DNA of 64,000 bases from Plantago ovata. Its lineage: Eukaryota; Streptophyta; Magnoliopsida; Lamiales; Plantaginaceae. The notes beneath the pieces are model-generated. The model was not told the origin of the DNA, searched no databases, and saw only the letters and a program-made list of their open reading frames with translations. Positions 1 to 10,352 of this stretch are shown piece after piece. Both the position numbers and the translations under genes were made by a program. Within the stretch, counting starts at the first letter, position 1, and every line of letters starts with the position of its first letter. The stretch lies in contig CM051456.1 in NCBI GenBank assembly GCA_028274465.1, positions 66,388,753-66,452,752 on the forward strand, read 5' to 3'.

Positions 1-351
1 ACCCTCAGAATCCAAGGGTATCAACCCGAGGACAATCATACAGAGAGACTCTTCGACATGGAGACAATCAGTGAAGCAAGGACCAACGCCTTGGCCAATA
101 TCCTCAGATATCAAGCACTCATCGCAAAGACCTACAACAAAGGCGTAAGAGAGAGAGACTTCCAAGTAGGAGACCTAGTACTCCGAAGAGCGGACATCCT
201 GGGCAAAGTTGGGAAGATGCAACCCAAATGGGAAGGCCCCTACAAGATAATTGAAACAAGGTCCAATGGAAGTTATCGTCTTCAAGACATGGAGGGAAGA
301 GTACTAAAGAACCCATGGAATACTTCTAACCTCCAGAGATTCTACGCTTGA
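1..351 (+). CDS. Pol polyprotein, integrase C-terminal part (partial)
   Basis: Open from the first base to a stop at 349-351, so the start lies outside the window. The sequence is the C-terminal, DNA-binding part of a Ty3/gypsy integrase. Signs are a basic stretch (YNKGVRERDFQVGDLVLRR), the GKMQPKWEGPYKI signature and a closing NLQRFYA. In this family the segment follows the DDE catalytic core and helps integrase bind the LTR ends and the target. It belongs to the Tat/Retand-like element that ends at 6887. An internal methionine at 58 is not a real start. Confidence 0.85.
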   Translation, partial: TLRIQGYQPEDNHTERLFDMETISEARTNALANILRYQALIAKTYNKGVRERDFQVGDLVLRRADILGKVGKMQPKWEGPYKIIETRSNGSYRLQDMEGRVLKNPWNTSNLQRFYA

Positions 352-1165
352 AGTTGTGGGGAGAAAAAAGCTTTTTGGAAGAACCCATGGGAAATAGACC
401 GAGAAGGATTCCTCACTGGTCCAAGTGAGAGGTACCTCTTGTTTTTGTTAAGAAGTTGTTGTAAGCAAGCCGGCCGAGGAGCCCCCATTGTAATTGCATT
501 TCCGACAAATCAATACAATGTCTATCTGTCAACAAGAAAATGTTCAAGTATAGAGCTACTATACTCAAAAAATAAGACTACTCGATCGAGAAAGCTTACT
601 TGACCTACATAAAAGCTAGTCAATTTCCATGATTAAGGGGAACCCTCCCCGCTCTCTAAACTCTATGAGAAAATTAATCAGGAAACCATTCAAAGAAGAA
701 AAAGCAAGGAGACGGAAGTAATCGAGGAGAGCGACTTCCAGTCTTTCTAACTCAACACTTGGAAATTTTTCTAAGTTCAACACTTAGAATTCTTTCTTAA
801 GTGGTCAAAACGATCGAGAAGCGCAGAATCTACGTTGATAGTTCGAAGAGATCGTAGCGAAGAGCATTGGTTCTCGATTCTAACTTATACATGTTTAACT
901 ACTCTATCCAAGTTACACGTCATAACAAAAATTGGAATTAGTAAGAACACAAGTATAAGTAAGAAAGCGAAGAGCAATGCATTTTATTGAGAAAAAAAAA
1001 AAAGAGTAGCGAAGAAACAACAACAGAAAAACTTATATTACAAACACATATGTTGCGAGGAGTGCCACAAAGGGCCGAATGAAATTTGTTCGGAAATAAA
1101 TGCAAGTACGGAAATGAAAAATTACAACATGCCCGAGCATACTCTGTCTTCAAGCGGCTGGCTCC
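352..1165 (+). other. Non-coding spacer of the Retand-like element
   Basis: Between the pol stop and the end of the convergent antisense ORF. It is AT-rich without convincing coding sequence on either strand. It probably holds the 3' untranslated part of pol and the 3' end of the antisense transcript. I see no clear polyadenylation signal that I could defend. Confidence 0.5.
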
Positions 1166-1171
1166 CCGATC

Positions 1172-4100
1172 CTAACGAGTGCGACTGTCAGTGAATTCAG
1201 TGACCGGGGTGGTCGCGCTTGTAGCTCCTCGCACAGTGCTCATTTCAGGGCCTTCAGCGTTGTCTCGCTCCAGAGCCTGAGCCTCTTCGATAGCCTTCTG
1301 ATACATGGTCAGCTCTGGCTCGACGAAGTCGGCTGCCCTCCCGAGGACCGGATCACTTAACTTTACCCAAGCAGTGTTCCGAAGAGCTGCCTTCTCGAAC
1401 GGATAGATTATCCCGCTCCTTAAGCACTCGGGCACCCAGGCGGGAAGTTAAGCTGGCTTGCTAGGATATGGAACTTCAGGGTCGGTCACCAGCTCACCAA
1501 ACTCGCACGCCTCGTGCATCTCCTCGGTAATCTCCTCATCAGGGTAAGGAGTAAGATCCTCGCGCCTTCCAGGATGCAGGTCCTCGCGATCATCAGGATC
1601 GAAGTCGGCCGGGAGCAAGTTGACCCTCTTCAGCTGGCCAACGCAAGAAAAGAAGCCCTCCTCGCGAGACGCCACTTGCACGTCTCTCTAGGCCAGCTTG
1701 TAGGTGACCGAGGACATGAAGTCGCGAGCAGCGGCGATTCGGCTTCCCTTCAGAAAGGACAGGATGCTGGCCTTGAACTTTTCCATGCAAATGGATAAAG
1801 TAGCATAGGCACCCTTGAAGCTCTTGCTCCTCGACTTCTCCCAGGACAGCTCCTTCTCGAGCTCGTCCGCCTTGATTTTCAGCTTCCCGGCCTCAGCCTC
1901 AGCCTCCGAGACCTTGGCTTTAGACTCTGAAGCAGCAAGCTTCTTCTCAAGGTCCTCGATCACGACCCCTATGTCGGCTCTGTCAGCAGCAACTTGGCCA
2001 TAAGCCTCCTTCAAGTGCTCGAGCTGCAAAAGGAAGACACAGTTAGCGAGGAGGAAAAATTTTTATACTTAGAAAAATTTACAATAGAGAATGAAGAAAA
2101 GTACCTTGAGCGAGCACATGCTGCGCTCGTGCGCCCGATCGAGGTCGCTCATCTAGATGAGCCGCTTCACTTCATCACCAGAAGCGGCCACCTTACCCTT
2201 TTTCCGGGCAGGTTCATTGGTTCCCCCGAGATTGAGCTTCCTCGCTCCCTTCTTCGCCACCGGCCTCTCGGGCCTCTTCTCCGCCTCGATGGTGTTTCGG
2301 GCCTCCTCCTCGGCCTCTTTAGCCTCCTTGGCCCTCTTCGCCGCAGCCTCCTCCTCGGCCCTCTTGATGGCCTCCACGGGGTTCTCTCTCGTATCGAGCC
2401 CCTCCTGAACTAAAGCATCCCGATGATGTGCGGCGTTCCGAGGAGGGGTCAAATTTAGAGAACCGAGGATCTTCGTTTGCTTGTTGGCTAGCCTCTGCTT
2501 CCTCCTTTGTTCCTCTTTCGCGGCCAAAGTCTTCGACATGATCCACTGGAACCAATAAGCTGCAAGATAATAAACACAAGTCAGTATGATTGAGGAGCAA
2601 TAAGAATCGACGAGAAATGGAAAAAAGCGAGGACATACTACAAACAAACAAAGCAAGCAAAGAAAAAAATACAAGTGTAAAGCTACTTTCTACCAGCTTA
2701 CCGAAGAGGACTTTTTTGGTATATCGGTTCCCGATATACCCTGTGTAAGCATAGGGCGAAAGGCCCGCCAAAAATGGAAGGGGCTGGAGAACTAGTCCCC
2801 AGTAAAAATACTTATCGGGATGGGGTCCCCGATTTTGCTCCTCGAGCTCCACGACCCAAGGATCGGACTCCTCGGGCAAAGGATGCTTGTCCGCTATCTT
2901 TCCTCGGAACATGAGTTTGGGTACTCCCCACTCCACCTCCTCCTCGGTCATGTTAGGCAGCTTCCTCTTCCTGATGTAAAACTACCTATGAAACCATTTG
3001 TAGCCCGAGGAGCTGGGAGCGTCCATGATGAAGCCCAACCCTGGCCGAGCGTTGAAATAATAGAAGTACTTGTGCCCGGAGCTCATCGAAATTCGGAACA
3101 ATTGGTTGAAGTTGTGAAAATTCAGCTCGATCCCCTTCTTCATGCAAAAGACTCCAAAACATACCAAGGTGCCAAAGGCACTTGGCACCAGCTGCCAAGG
3201 AGCGATCCCCAGAGTGTTGAAGATGTCTCGGAAGGCATCACAGAATGGTAGAATCCATCCTCGATCCAAGCTCAAGCAATGGACAGCCATGTACCCAGGA
3301 GGAGCATTGTAAAAAGTTTGGTCCTCCTTGGGCACGAGGATGTCAAACTTATTCTCAGGAAGAGAATACTTCCATCTAAGTGTGGGAATCTCCTCGACTT
3401 TGACAGTAGAAGAGGTGGTCGGGATAATGCCATCCTCGTTCTTCTCGCCCTGAGGATCGGGGAGGTCTACTGTGCGGGCACTCTTCGTAAACTTCTTCTC
3501 AGCAGCCTTAGTGGTTTTAGGCTCTGGCTCCTCGACAACCCTCGCCTTCTTGGACTTGCCAGAGCGAGAACGCTTGCTCGCTCTCTTCTCCGCTTTCTTC
3601 TTGTCAGCAGCCATCTGAGCAAGGCGCATCTCACCCTCCTGGTCCTCGAGTGGATTGGGTGCTCGGGTCCCACTCGGAAAAGTGAAATCTATCGTGGTCG
3701 GATCGATAGAGTGGTAGCTAGTCTCCTCCTCGCGTGCGAACCTCTTCGCATCTCTAATGGCCCGTCTTTGCCCTTCCGAGATGGAAGGAGACCTTGTGCT
3801 CGGACCAGCTTCATCCTTGTTCGCATCTCCGATCGACAAAGGAACTTCATCATCCTCCTCATCGGTATTAACAGCCCTCCTAGTGGTTTGTGGAGGAAAC
3901 CTAACCCTCTTCGAAGGGGGACTAGTCCGAGGAGAGGTAGCTTCATCATCCTCCTCACTCTCATCTTCCGTCTCATCGCTATCGATGATCTGAACGGGAA
4001 TTGGGGCCTTCCCGCGTTGGGTCGAGTATTCACCCTCCTCATAAAGGGCCAAAGCTAACTCCGGCCTCTCCGTGTCATCCATCTCCTCGATCCTGATGTT

Positions 4101-4478
4101 TGCAGGAGGGACCACATTAACTGCCCCATAGTTACGCCCATGGACTTGGGCAGCGCGAGTAATTAACTCCGCGGACACACCAGGATTAGAAGGGCCCCCT
4201 TCCGCCTCCGTCCGGTCGTCGATAAAGTCATCATCCTCGGTACGACGCCTCTTACGGGAAACAAGTTGATAGAGATCCTCCTCGCTCTCGGTCTCTTCAT
4301 CCCCTTCCTCGGCAGCCTGCTCGCCACCTTGCTCGATCTGAGGCTCATCAGCAGCCTGCTCTATTGTATCATCGAGGAAGGTCGCCGATACGTCTGACGT
4401 ATCAGGCGACGTAGTATGGTCGCTCCCATACTCTCCAGCGGCCGATTGGTTCTGACTGTCATCGCTCCTCTCGGACAT
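1172..4478 (-). pseudogene. Antisense ORF of Tat/Retand-like element (gypsy-type transposon domain), spliced
   Basis: A long antisense coding block convergent with pol. The preferred start is the ATG at 4476-4478, because a splice acceptor (CCACCTTTAG|G) ends directly before it. The N-terminal part is hydrophilic and acidic with Ser/Asp/Glu runs and basic patches. A globular part at about 2985-3400 resembles the domain catalogued as 'putative gypsy type transposon' (Pfam PF04195, by memory). The distal part is Ala/Lys/Glu-rich and predicted coiled coil (about 1700-2550). Two intron-like gaps with good sites are 2701-2560 (G|GTAAGC to TTGCAG) and 2104-2024 (AAG|GTACTT to TTTGCAG). Antisense ORFs of this sort are known in Tat-lineage elements; their function is unknown. 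This copy has a few breaks. Confidence 0.7.
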
Positions 4479-4479
4479 C

Positions 4480-5122
4480 CTAAAGGTGGGCAAAGAAGAA
4501 GTTAGGATGGTTTGTGATAGTCCGAGAGGTCCTTTTAGGTATATTCATTACGTTCGACCTCCCGAACGGAGAAAAATCTCAAACGAAAGAAAAGAAGTTA
4601 CTCTACAGTAAAGCAAAAGTAGAGCGAGGAGCATACATGGAGCGACCAACCGCTCGAAGCACAAGAAAAGCGAGCAGCATATCCACATGCATATAAAGCA
4701 GATAAAAGCAAGCATGCATATATAAAAATCGAGGAGTACTTGAACGACCAACCGCCCGAAAAGACTTCCTACAGTTACAGCTACGGCCTTACTCTAAGGA
4801 GGAGGCAACAAGGGGTATACAGCAAAGAAAACTAAGGAATAAAGAACAGGGAGCTACTCCTACGGCCATGCAAATCAAATCGATCCAATTCGATCCCATT
4901 AAAGTCCGTTTACAGGTCCGTTTACAATTTTATTAGGTCCAAGGCCGTTCTCAGGCCGACATCCACCGGCAATTGATTCAAGATAACAACATTCCGACAA
5001 GGCAGATTCAACAAAAGAAAAGTCCGAGCGGAACCATAAAGCGAAAAGCAAGAAAGTAGAAGAATTCAAGGCAAACGAGGCAATTGAAAGCAAGGAATCG
5101 TAATGTGAGTGAAGAAACTTAC
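4480..5122 (-). other. Leader intron of the antisense ORF
   Basis: On the minus strand a donor CATCAA|GTAAGT at 5122 pairs with an acceptor CCACCTTTAG ending at 4480, two bases before the ATG. The 643-bp interval lacks long open frames and fits a 5' UTR intron. The prediction is by eye from splice-site quality. Confidence 0.6.
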
Positions 5123-5332
5123 TTGATGTTTAGTGTATGAATGTTGGAAACCGGAAAGAAGGCCGGAAAAGTCGGAAATTCGCCTGAAAATCGGATTCTG
5201 CACACCGGAAAAGCTCCTCGCGCGTCACTTGGCTCGATCACTCACACTCGTCGATCACTGAAATTCTCCTCGCTCTCTCTTTTAGCTCTGAATATTCGGA
5301 TTGCGAAAAGTGTGGAATGACCGAGTGTTGAC

Positions 5333-5342
5333 CTATTTATAG
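5333..5342 (-). promoter_or_regulatory. TATA box of the antisense ORF promoter
   Basis: CTATAAATAG on the minus strand, about 210 bp upstream of the leader-intron donor. A start of transcription near 5305-5310 would give a short CT/GA-rich leader. It supports independent antisense transcription rather than read-through from the LTR. Confidence 0.65.
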
Positions 5343-5463
5343 AAGGGTATCTCGGGGATACGAAACGACGCATGCCCTCGCGCCATCCGGACCGACCACG
5401 TACCCAAGATCAACGGCCCAGATCACGGCCGCCTGGCAAATTACCCATTTTGCTCTCCACGCT

Positions 5464-5479
5464 CCCGCTCTGGAGCGGG
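5464..5479. repeat. Perfect GC-rich palindrome upstream of the antisense TATA
   Basis: CCCGCTC-TG-GAGCGGG, a 7-bp stem with a 2-nt centre, 122 bp upstream of the antisense TATA box. It is a possible factor-binding site and parallels the palindromes found before Athila-like TATA boxes in this window. Confidence 0.6.
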
Positions 5480-5700
5480 CACAGTTCCCAATGTCAGAGC
5501 GGATTACCTAACCGCGACAGTCAATTCGTAGCGCGAGCACTACCCTACTCGAGACCACACATAGACAGATCGACGACCATAATGTTTTCTCCTCGAGACA
5601 ACACTGAGAAAAACGTTAGAAAAGCAAAAAATCGACGGACATGTGGCAGTGGATCGAGGAGCCGCTCATGGAGATATCTCTCCTCGAGATTCCGCTTACA

Positions 5701-5957
5701 CAAGTATCTCTCCGCGAGATACTTTGCAAAGAAAAAGCGGCAGGAAGTCATTCCATTCCTTTTACACAAGTATCTCTCCGCGAGATACTTTGCAAAGAAA
5801 AAGCGGCAGAAAGTCATTCCATTCCTTTTACACAAGTATCTCTCCGCGAGATACTTTGCAAAGAAAAAGCGGCAGGAAGTCATTCCATTCCTTTTACACA
5901 AGTATCTCTCCGCGAGATACTTTGCAAAGAAAAAGCGGAAGGAAGTCATTCCATTCC
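5701..5957. repeat. 66-bp tandem repeat, about four copies
   Basis: Four near-identical units start at 5701, 5767, 5833 and 5899. Each contains an inverted repeat TATCTC-5 nt-GAGATA and differs from its neighbours at one or two bases. The period is a multiple of three, which keeps several frames open on both strands; these frames are by-products and not genes. Amplified tandem repeats in the 3' region are a known trait of Retand elements. The near identity of the units suggests recent amplification. Confidence 0.95.
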
Positions 5958-6044
5958 ACCAAGGAATACTTACCCGGATCCGATCTCTGCCCAGCAAAAA
6001 TACCTCTTTTCATATGGTCCGAGCAACGTCTGCTCGCACCGTAT

Positions 6045-6086
6045 AAAAAGGGGGGGGAGGGAGAGATAGGAGGAGGGAAAGATACC
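6045..6086 (+). promoter_or_regulatory. Purine-rich tract (polypurine tract region)
   Basis: An almost pure G/A run (AAAAAGGGGGGGGAGGGAGAG and onward) about 50 bp before the LTR. Retroelements use such a tract to prime plus-strand DNA. It is further from the LTR start than usual, so a second, shorter purine run just before the LTR may be the real primer. Confidence 0.5.
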
Positions 6087-6134
6087 AAGGCGCGCATACG
6101 GAAATCTTTTTCCGCCCACTACTACGGGGACATA

Positions 6135-6887
6135 TGTTAGTGTTGAAATATGTCCAGTCCGCATGTACGAACTGGAGCGGTCTAAGAGCGCGACAAAGCA
6201 TCATAGGCCGTCCCTCAAGGGGCACGACCACACCCAAGTATGTCACTAAGGTGTGGACCGACCAACATAGGGTCCGACCATCACTGGGAGGACAACCCTC
6301 AAAATAAGCTCATCACAAGGACAAAGCTGCCAGTGAGCTCGAGGAGCATCTCTCGGGCTCGAGGAGACCTTACGTCAAGGTAACGCTACTCGACAGAAAC
6401 TGAGCAGGACACTACTCGCATCTTCCACGTACAAGGAAGGCACGAGGACCCTGAGCGACCAGCCATGGTTGCTCCCTTGGGCCAAGGCCCATGGACCTCC
6501 TTAATGGGCCTAGGCCGAGGAAGGCCTCAATCCTACCCGTACACGTGTCGCGATCCTACACTACCAGAAGTTGAAAGGTCACAAGTATATAAAGGCCTTA
6601 TTTACTCCTCAACAGTAAGCATTAATAACTCCTCTCGACCACCACTTTTACTATTCGTACTAGGGAAGCCTCACAACTCCCTACTCGTAAAGTCGCCTCT
6701 CCGGTCTGATACCTTACAGACCGGGCAAGAGACACTAACCCCCCCCCTATAGTCTATTTCAGGTACGAGGAAGCTACAAGAAGGCTCATTTCCTATCTCA
6801 GAGTAATACTACATGAAGAAGAACTAGAATGACTTAGACTAGCGACTCATTGCGAACTTAGAGAGAAATACAAATTACCCTTCAACA
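6135..6887 (+). repeat. 3' LTR of the Retand-like element
   Basis: It begins TGTTAG at 6135 (alternatively TGTTGAA at 6141) and ends TTCAACA at 6887. TGTTGAA and TTCAACA form a perfect 7-bp terminal inverted pair. A TATA box (TATATAAA, 6586-6593) lies inside. The next bases, GGTTC, start sequence that matches an Athila-like element elsewhere in the window, which fixes the right edge. GGTTC is the expected target duplication, but its partner is left of the window. Confidence 0.75.
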
Positions 6888-6996
6888 GGTTCGTGGCATG
6901 GAGAGGAGATCAATGAAGGGGAAGCATAGTACCCGCAAAAAGAGGAGATAGGCGCAGACAGGAGTCGAGTCAAAGACTTTAAACAATCACGCTATC

Positions 6997-7010
6997 CGGG
7001 AGGCAACCCG
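6997..7010 (+). repeat. Post-gag hairpin CGGG-AGGCAA-CCCG
   Basis: A short stem-loop in the segment that follows gag-protease. The same element occurs inverted at 43366-43379 and, with a longer stem, at 51095-51112. Its position just after gag-protease is the same in all three Athila-like copies. Confidence 0.6.
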
Positions 7011-7139
7011 AAATTTCTATCGCTTTCTTTACTGCTTTTCTGCATGCATTCATTCTTGAACTATTTGCTTCTCATATGCAAATTTGTTCATGTCTGTGTC
7101 GTATATGCTTTTGTTGAGTGACATGTTTCGAGTGGTATT

Positions 7140-7468
7140 TTGAAAAAAAAAAATTGTTTTCGGGGATTAAAACCGCATTTTCTGACGACGGGAACCACGG
7201 GGCGAACCGCCCCGCACGTGGGGCGAACTGCCCCACGATCCCAGAACTTCAAAAACGCGGATTTCAACCCCAAAACCTTATTTTCTTCATTCTTCTTCAT
7301 CCATACTCCCAAAAAACCCGAAAAGTGCGATTTTGCTTCTAAATCTTCATAACTTCTTCATTTCTTGACCAAATTGAGTGTTCTTTAGCTTAATTCGAAG
7401 CCTATTACATGATCTATCATCCTATCCGAACAGATTTCATCATAATTCGTTAGATTTGCAGATCTGAG
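7140..7468 (+). promoter_or_regulatory. Internal promoter-like region with GC palindromes and leader
   Basis: Two palindromes of type GGGGCGAAC(C/T)GCCCC lie at 7199-7236, followed by a C/T-rich leader that ends in a good donor (GATCTGAG|GTATC, 7468). By position it matches the promoter of the second ORF in the family B element. No canonical TATA box is clear here, so promoter function is inferred. Confidence 0.4.
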
Positions 7469-8010
7469 GTATCATCTTTAAGAACCCTAATTTTCGAATT
7501 TGGGGGTTTTTGAATTTGAGCTTCAATTATGCTTGTTTGGTGCTTGGGTATGTTGTTTGTGTGATTAGACATGTTATTTACTATCAATTGCATGCTCAGT
7601 TTTTCTTGAATTATTGATTTGGGTATTTTGCTATTAGATGATATATCTTGTTATGCATTATGTCTTTATCTTTGATTTCTAGCATATGAATGTGTTGATT
7701 GATGTAATATCGGTAGAATTGACGATAGAATGCTTAATTGTTGAGTATGAGGATTTATGATAATTGTTTTTTTCGCTACTATGGTATGAATTGAGCCTTG
7801 TTATCAAGGATATTGGTTGTCTAGTAAGAGCATGATGTGATGTATTGCATGAAGTAGTTTCGTTGGTATGTTGCATGATGAAGAAGCTAGGCTAGACATT
7901 TCGGTTTGGGGAGTTCGATTGTTGATTTTATCACTTGTATGTTTCACTTTTACACTAGTATGTATTTGAGTCAGTTTTGTGTCATACGAGGTGCTAACCG
8001 CTGTTTGTAG
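7469..8010 (+). other. Probable leader intron of A1 element
   Basis: The donor GAG|GTATCATC and the acceptor CTGTTTGTAG (ending 8010) bound a 542-bp T-rich interval without coding sequence. Its size and T-richness are like those of the 481-bp leader intron of the family B element. It is predicted from sequence only. Confidence 0.5.
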
Positions 8011-8870
8011 GTATCGTACCAAGGGGAAGGAGCATTCCCGTATGACTGTTGTGAAGAACTAAGTCAAGGAAGGTAACCTCGCTAGATGTGCGTTCGAGCC
8101 AAGGGGTTTTGCAACAACGTCGTGGATTATCCAAGAGGAGGAGCTAGAGTGCACCCGGAGTAAGGACTCCTATGCCTATTCATGCACCACCGAAGGGACA
8201 GAAACCACTATTATGTCAGCACTCCATCACAAGGACTGCAAAGTTCGTGTGAACTGGAAGGCACCGGGAAATTCTCGCCGCGATGGATTCAATCTTGAGG
8301 TCGCAGTTGCTAGAAGGTTCCGAAGCGCTAGCTTGGTTCCAAAACGTAATTACACGGGTACACAGTCCCTCGTTGGGGCGGCCCTTGCCTGCCTCTAAAA
8401 GGAGCATAACATTGATATTGGGAGCATCAACTGTAGAGAATGTGGTCGACATTGGAAAAGATGGAAGTCAACCTCTGAATACCCGAGCAGCTTGCTGTAA
8501 CCTACTTGGGGTGTGAAACGCTGGAGGAGGAGGACCCAAGACCACTTGCCTTTCCCCTTCAACAGTTCACAAGCTATTGGAGAGATACCGGGTGGAAGAT
8601 TCCATAACAGAGGCGGCCAATCTTGAAGATTCCCTTCGAAACTGCAACTCTACTAGTGACAATGTGCGTGGTAGTAGTGACAATGAAGACAAGAGGGACG
8701 ATGATGATACCGATGGTTGAATTGATCCTATCCGATCTTTTGAGGGAACTACCGCCACTACCACAAGTCCCGATGATCATATATGAGTCTCCCAGAGCAG
8801 GCCCAATAAATCACAAGCATCATACTCAACCGACCGAGGCCAAACCATGGGGTGACATGTAGTATCACAT
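8011..8870 (+). pseudogene. Decayed coding-like region after the A1 leader intron
   Basis: Only short open frames remain. By position it should correspond to the second ORF of Athila-like elements, but I could not align it convincingly with the family B ORF at 48796-50118. Treated as an unassigned, heavily broken remnant. Confidence 0.3.
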
Positions 8871-10352
8871 CTTATTTCCTCATTTTCTTACTGCTAGGGA
8901 CTAGCGTTAATTTCATGAGGGGGGATGAGATTTGAGTGATCCGATGTTGTTAGTTTGGAGCTTGGCATTGGTAGGATGAGTATAGTACCTTGCATGCTTT
9001 ATCCGTCTGCATTTGCATTTGCACGTTTACCGCATTCTTAGATTTATTAGGTTGCATTCACTTCATTCATCCTAGGATAGTTTTGCATGTTTTATATGGA
9101 GTTTATTGCCGAATTTTTTGAACTTTTTTATTGGGTAGATCAACTAGCTATGCCATTAATCGTATGCTTCATCTCTATGAATTTGTTTGAGGTTTTTCTC
9201 GCTTGGCTTGTCACATTCATGTATTGCACTTAGTTGAGCTAGGTAGTCTCTACATCACTTAGTGGTGTTTTCTATACTGCGGTTCACAAAGGCCTTTATA
9301 ATAGGATGATGCATGTTAGGGTCTTATGGTTGTTTTCCCGAGTAATTATGTACCTTAGAGGCAACAAGTCTTCACCATGCTTTGAGATTGCTAAATGCCT
9401 AGGAAGGAGGTAGTGTGAGGTTGTGTGACCCTTTGTTTATAACCTATTCTTCCGAATAGGTTTGGGGAGGGGGTTACACCATCATTAGACTTGTTTCTGT
9501 TTTTCATTTTCGTATCGTGAGTTTATTTTTCACTTTTCGTAAATTTTTCAACCTATTCTTTCGAATAGGTTTGGGGAGGTCGTGTGAGTCATTTTGTTTC
9601 TCTCTTCGTTATGCTACTGCTGGCTAGAAAAAATCGAAAAAAAAAGAGAATCTGGAAAGAAAAAAAGAAAAAAGAAAAAAAAAGAGAATCTGGAAAGAAA
9701 AAAAGAAAAAAAGAAAAGACCCCAAAAAAGCAAAGAAGGGTCCAAAAAAAGAAAGCCAAATAGCAGTTTAGCAAAGTGTTCAGTCTTTTCAATTTCTATA
9801 ATGTTCGTAATCGTGTTTTTCTATTTTTTGTCTTGAGTGTCATCTGCTCTAGACCACCCTCGTCCTGCCATTCAGGAAGTGGTGAATAGCTTAAGACTTT
9901 ACTTGAGTGATGGGTAGAATAGGGGAGAGTTATCTTTTATAGGGAACCCTCCTTCGTTTGATGAGAGCCAGTACTGGTTCGACCTCTTTTGAGGGAAAGT
10001 CTTAACATGGTGGAATAACAGTAAGTCCTCAGTTTCATAGGCACGGGGCAATCATTCGTATCTTAGCATGCATCATTACGTCGTCACTGACTAGGTCCAG
10101 GTAGAGAATGTTACGAGAGACTATCTTGTCTTGACATAAGTGCTTATGTGGATGTGTATAAGTCAATCGAGGTATTCTTCAACCTATATTCATGCTTTGA
10201 TTTATATGGTTTTTGTTCATATGTTATTTGATAGATTCAGTAGATTAGTTCATTTTATTTGGCATGAAACTCCATTTTGTGTCTTGCATGTTTTTTGTAT
10301 TAGAGTCTAGCTTAGTTGCTTGAGGACAAGCAAAGGTTCGGTTTGGGGAGTT
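8871..10352 (+). other. 3' UTR of A1 element with hairpin-polypurine modules
   Basis: No genes. It carries hairpins AACCTATTC-4 nt-GAATAGGTT at 9441-9462 and 9550-9571, each followed at once by TGGGGAGG. An almost pure purine tract at about 9626-9760 contains a 38-bp direct repeat. A third hairpin, TTGCTTG-AGGA-CAAGCAA, lies at 10316-10333 before the LTR-adjacent polypurine tract GGTTTGGGGAG (10340-10350). The same set recurs in the other Athila-like 3' UTRs. Confidence 0.75.

Larger units (their letters stand above)
1..6887 (+). mobile_element. Ty3/gypsy Tat/Retand-like LTR element, 3' part
   Basis: The 3' half of a Ty3/gypsy element whose 5' LTR, gag and most of pol lie left of the window. 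In order it shows the integrase C-terminus, a long 3' region holding an antisense ORF with introns and its own promoter, a 66-bp tandem repeat, a purine tract and a 3' LTR. An antisense extra ORF together with 3' tandem repeats is known for Tat-lineage elements such as Retand, and this is the basis for the family call. The right end abuts sequence homologous to the gag-protease end of an Athila-like element, so this copy is inserted in that older element. The visible pol tail is open; the antisense ORF has a few breaks. Confidence 0.85.

Noticed and set aside
2820-4058. Plus-strand open frames opposite the Retand-like antisense ORF
   Set aside because: They are shadows of the antisense coding sequence, with Leu/Ser/Arg-rich nonsense composition and no domain.
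5701-5957. CRISPR-like array
   Set aside because: Units are directly adjacent with no variable spacers; this is a plain tandem repeat in a plant retroelement.
5372-6140. Overlapping open frames on both strands across 5372-6140 that could be read as small repeat proteins
   Set aside because: They arise because the 66-bp tandem unit is a multiple of three and lacks stops in several frames; no codon or domain signal supports a gene.
8213-8862. Possible host gene exon between the A1 leader intron and 3' UTR
   Set aside because: It lies fully within the retroelement, has only short frames and no recognisable domain; treated as decayed element sequence.
9594-9836. Lys/Glu-rich small ORF in the A1 3' UTR
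   Set aside because: It is only translation of the purine tract; similar frames appear in any A/G run.
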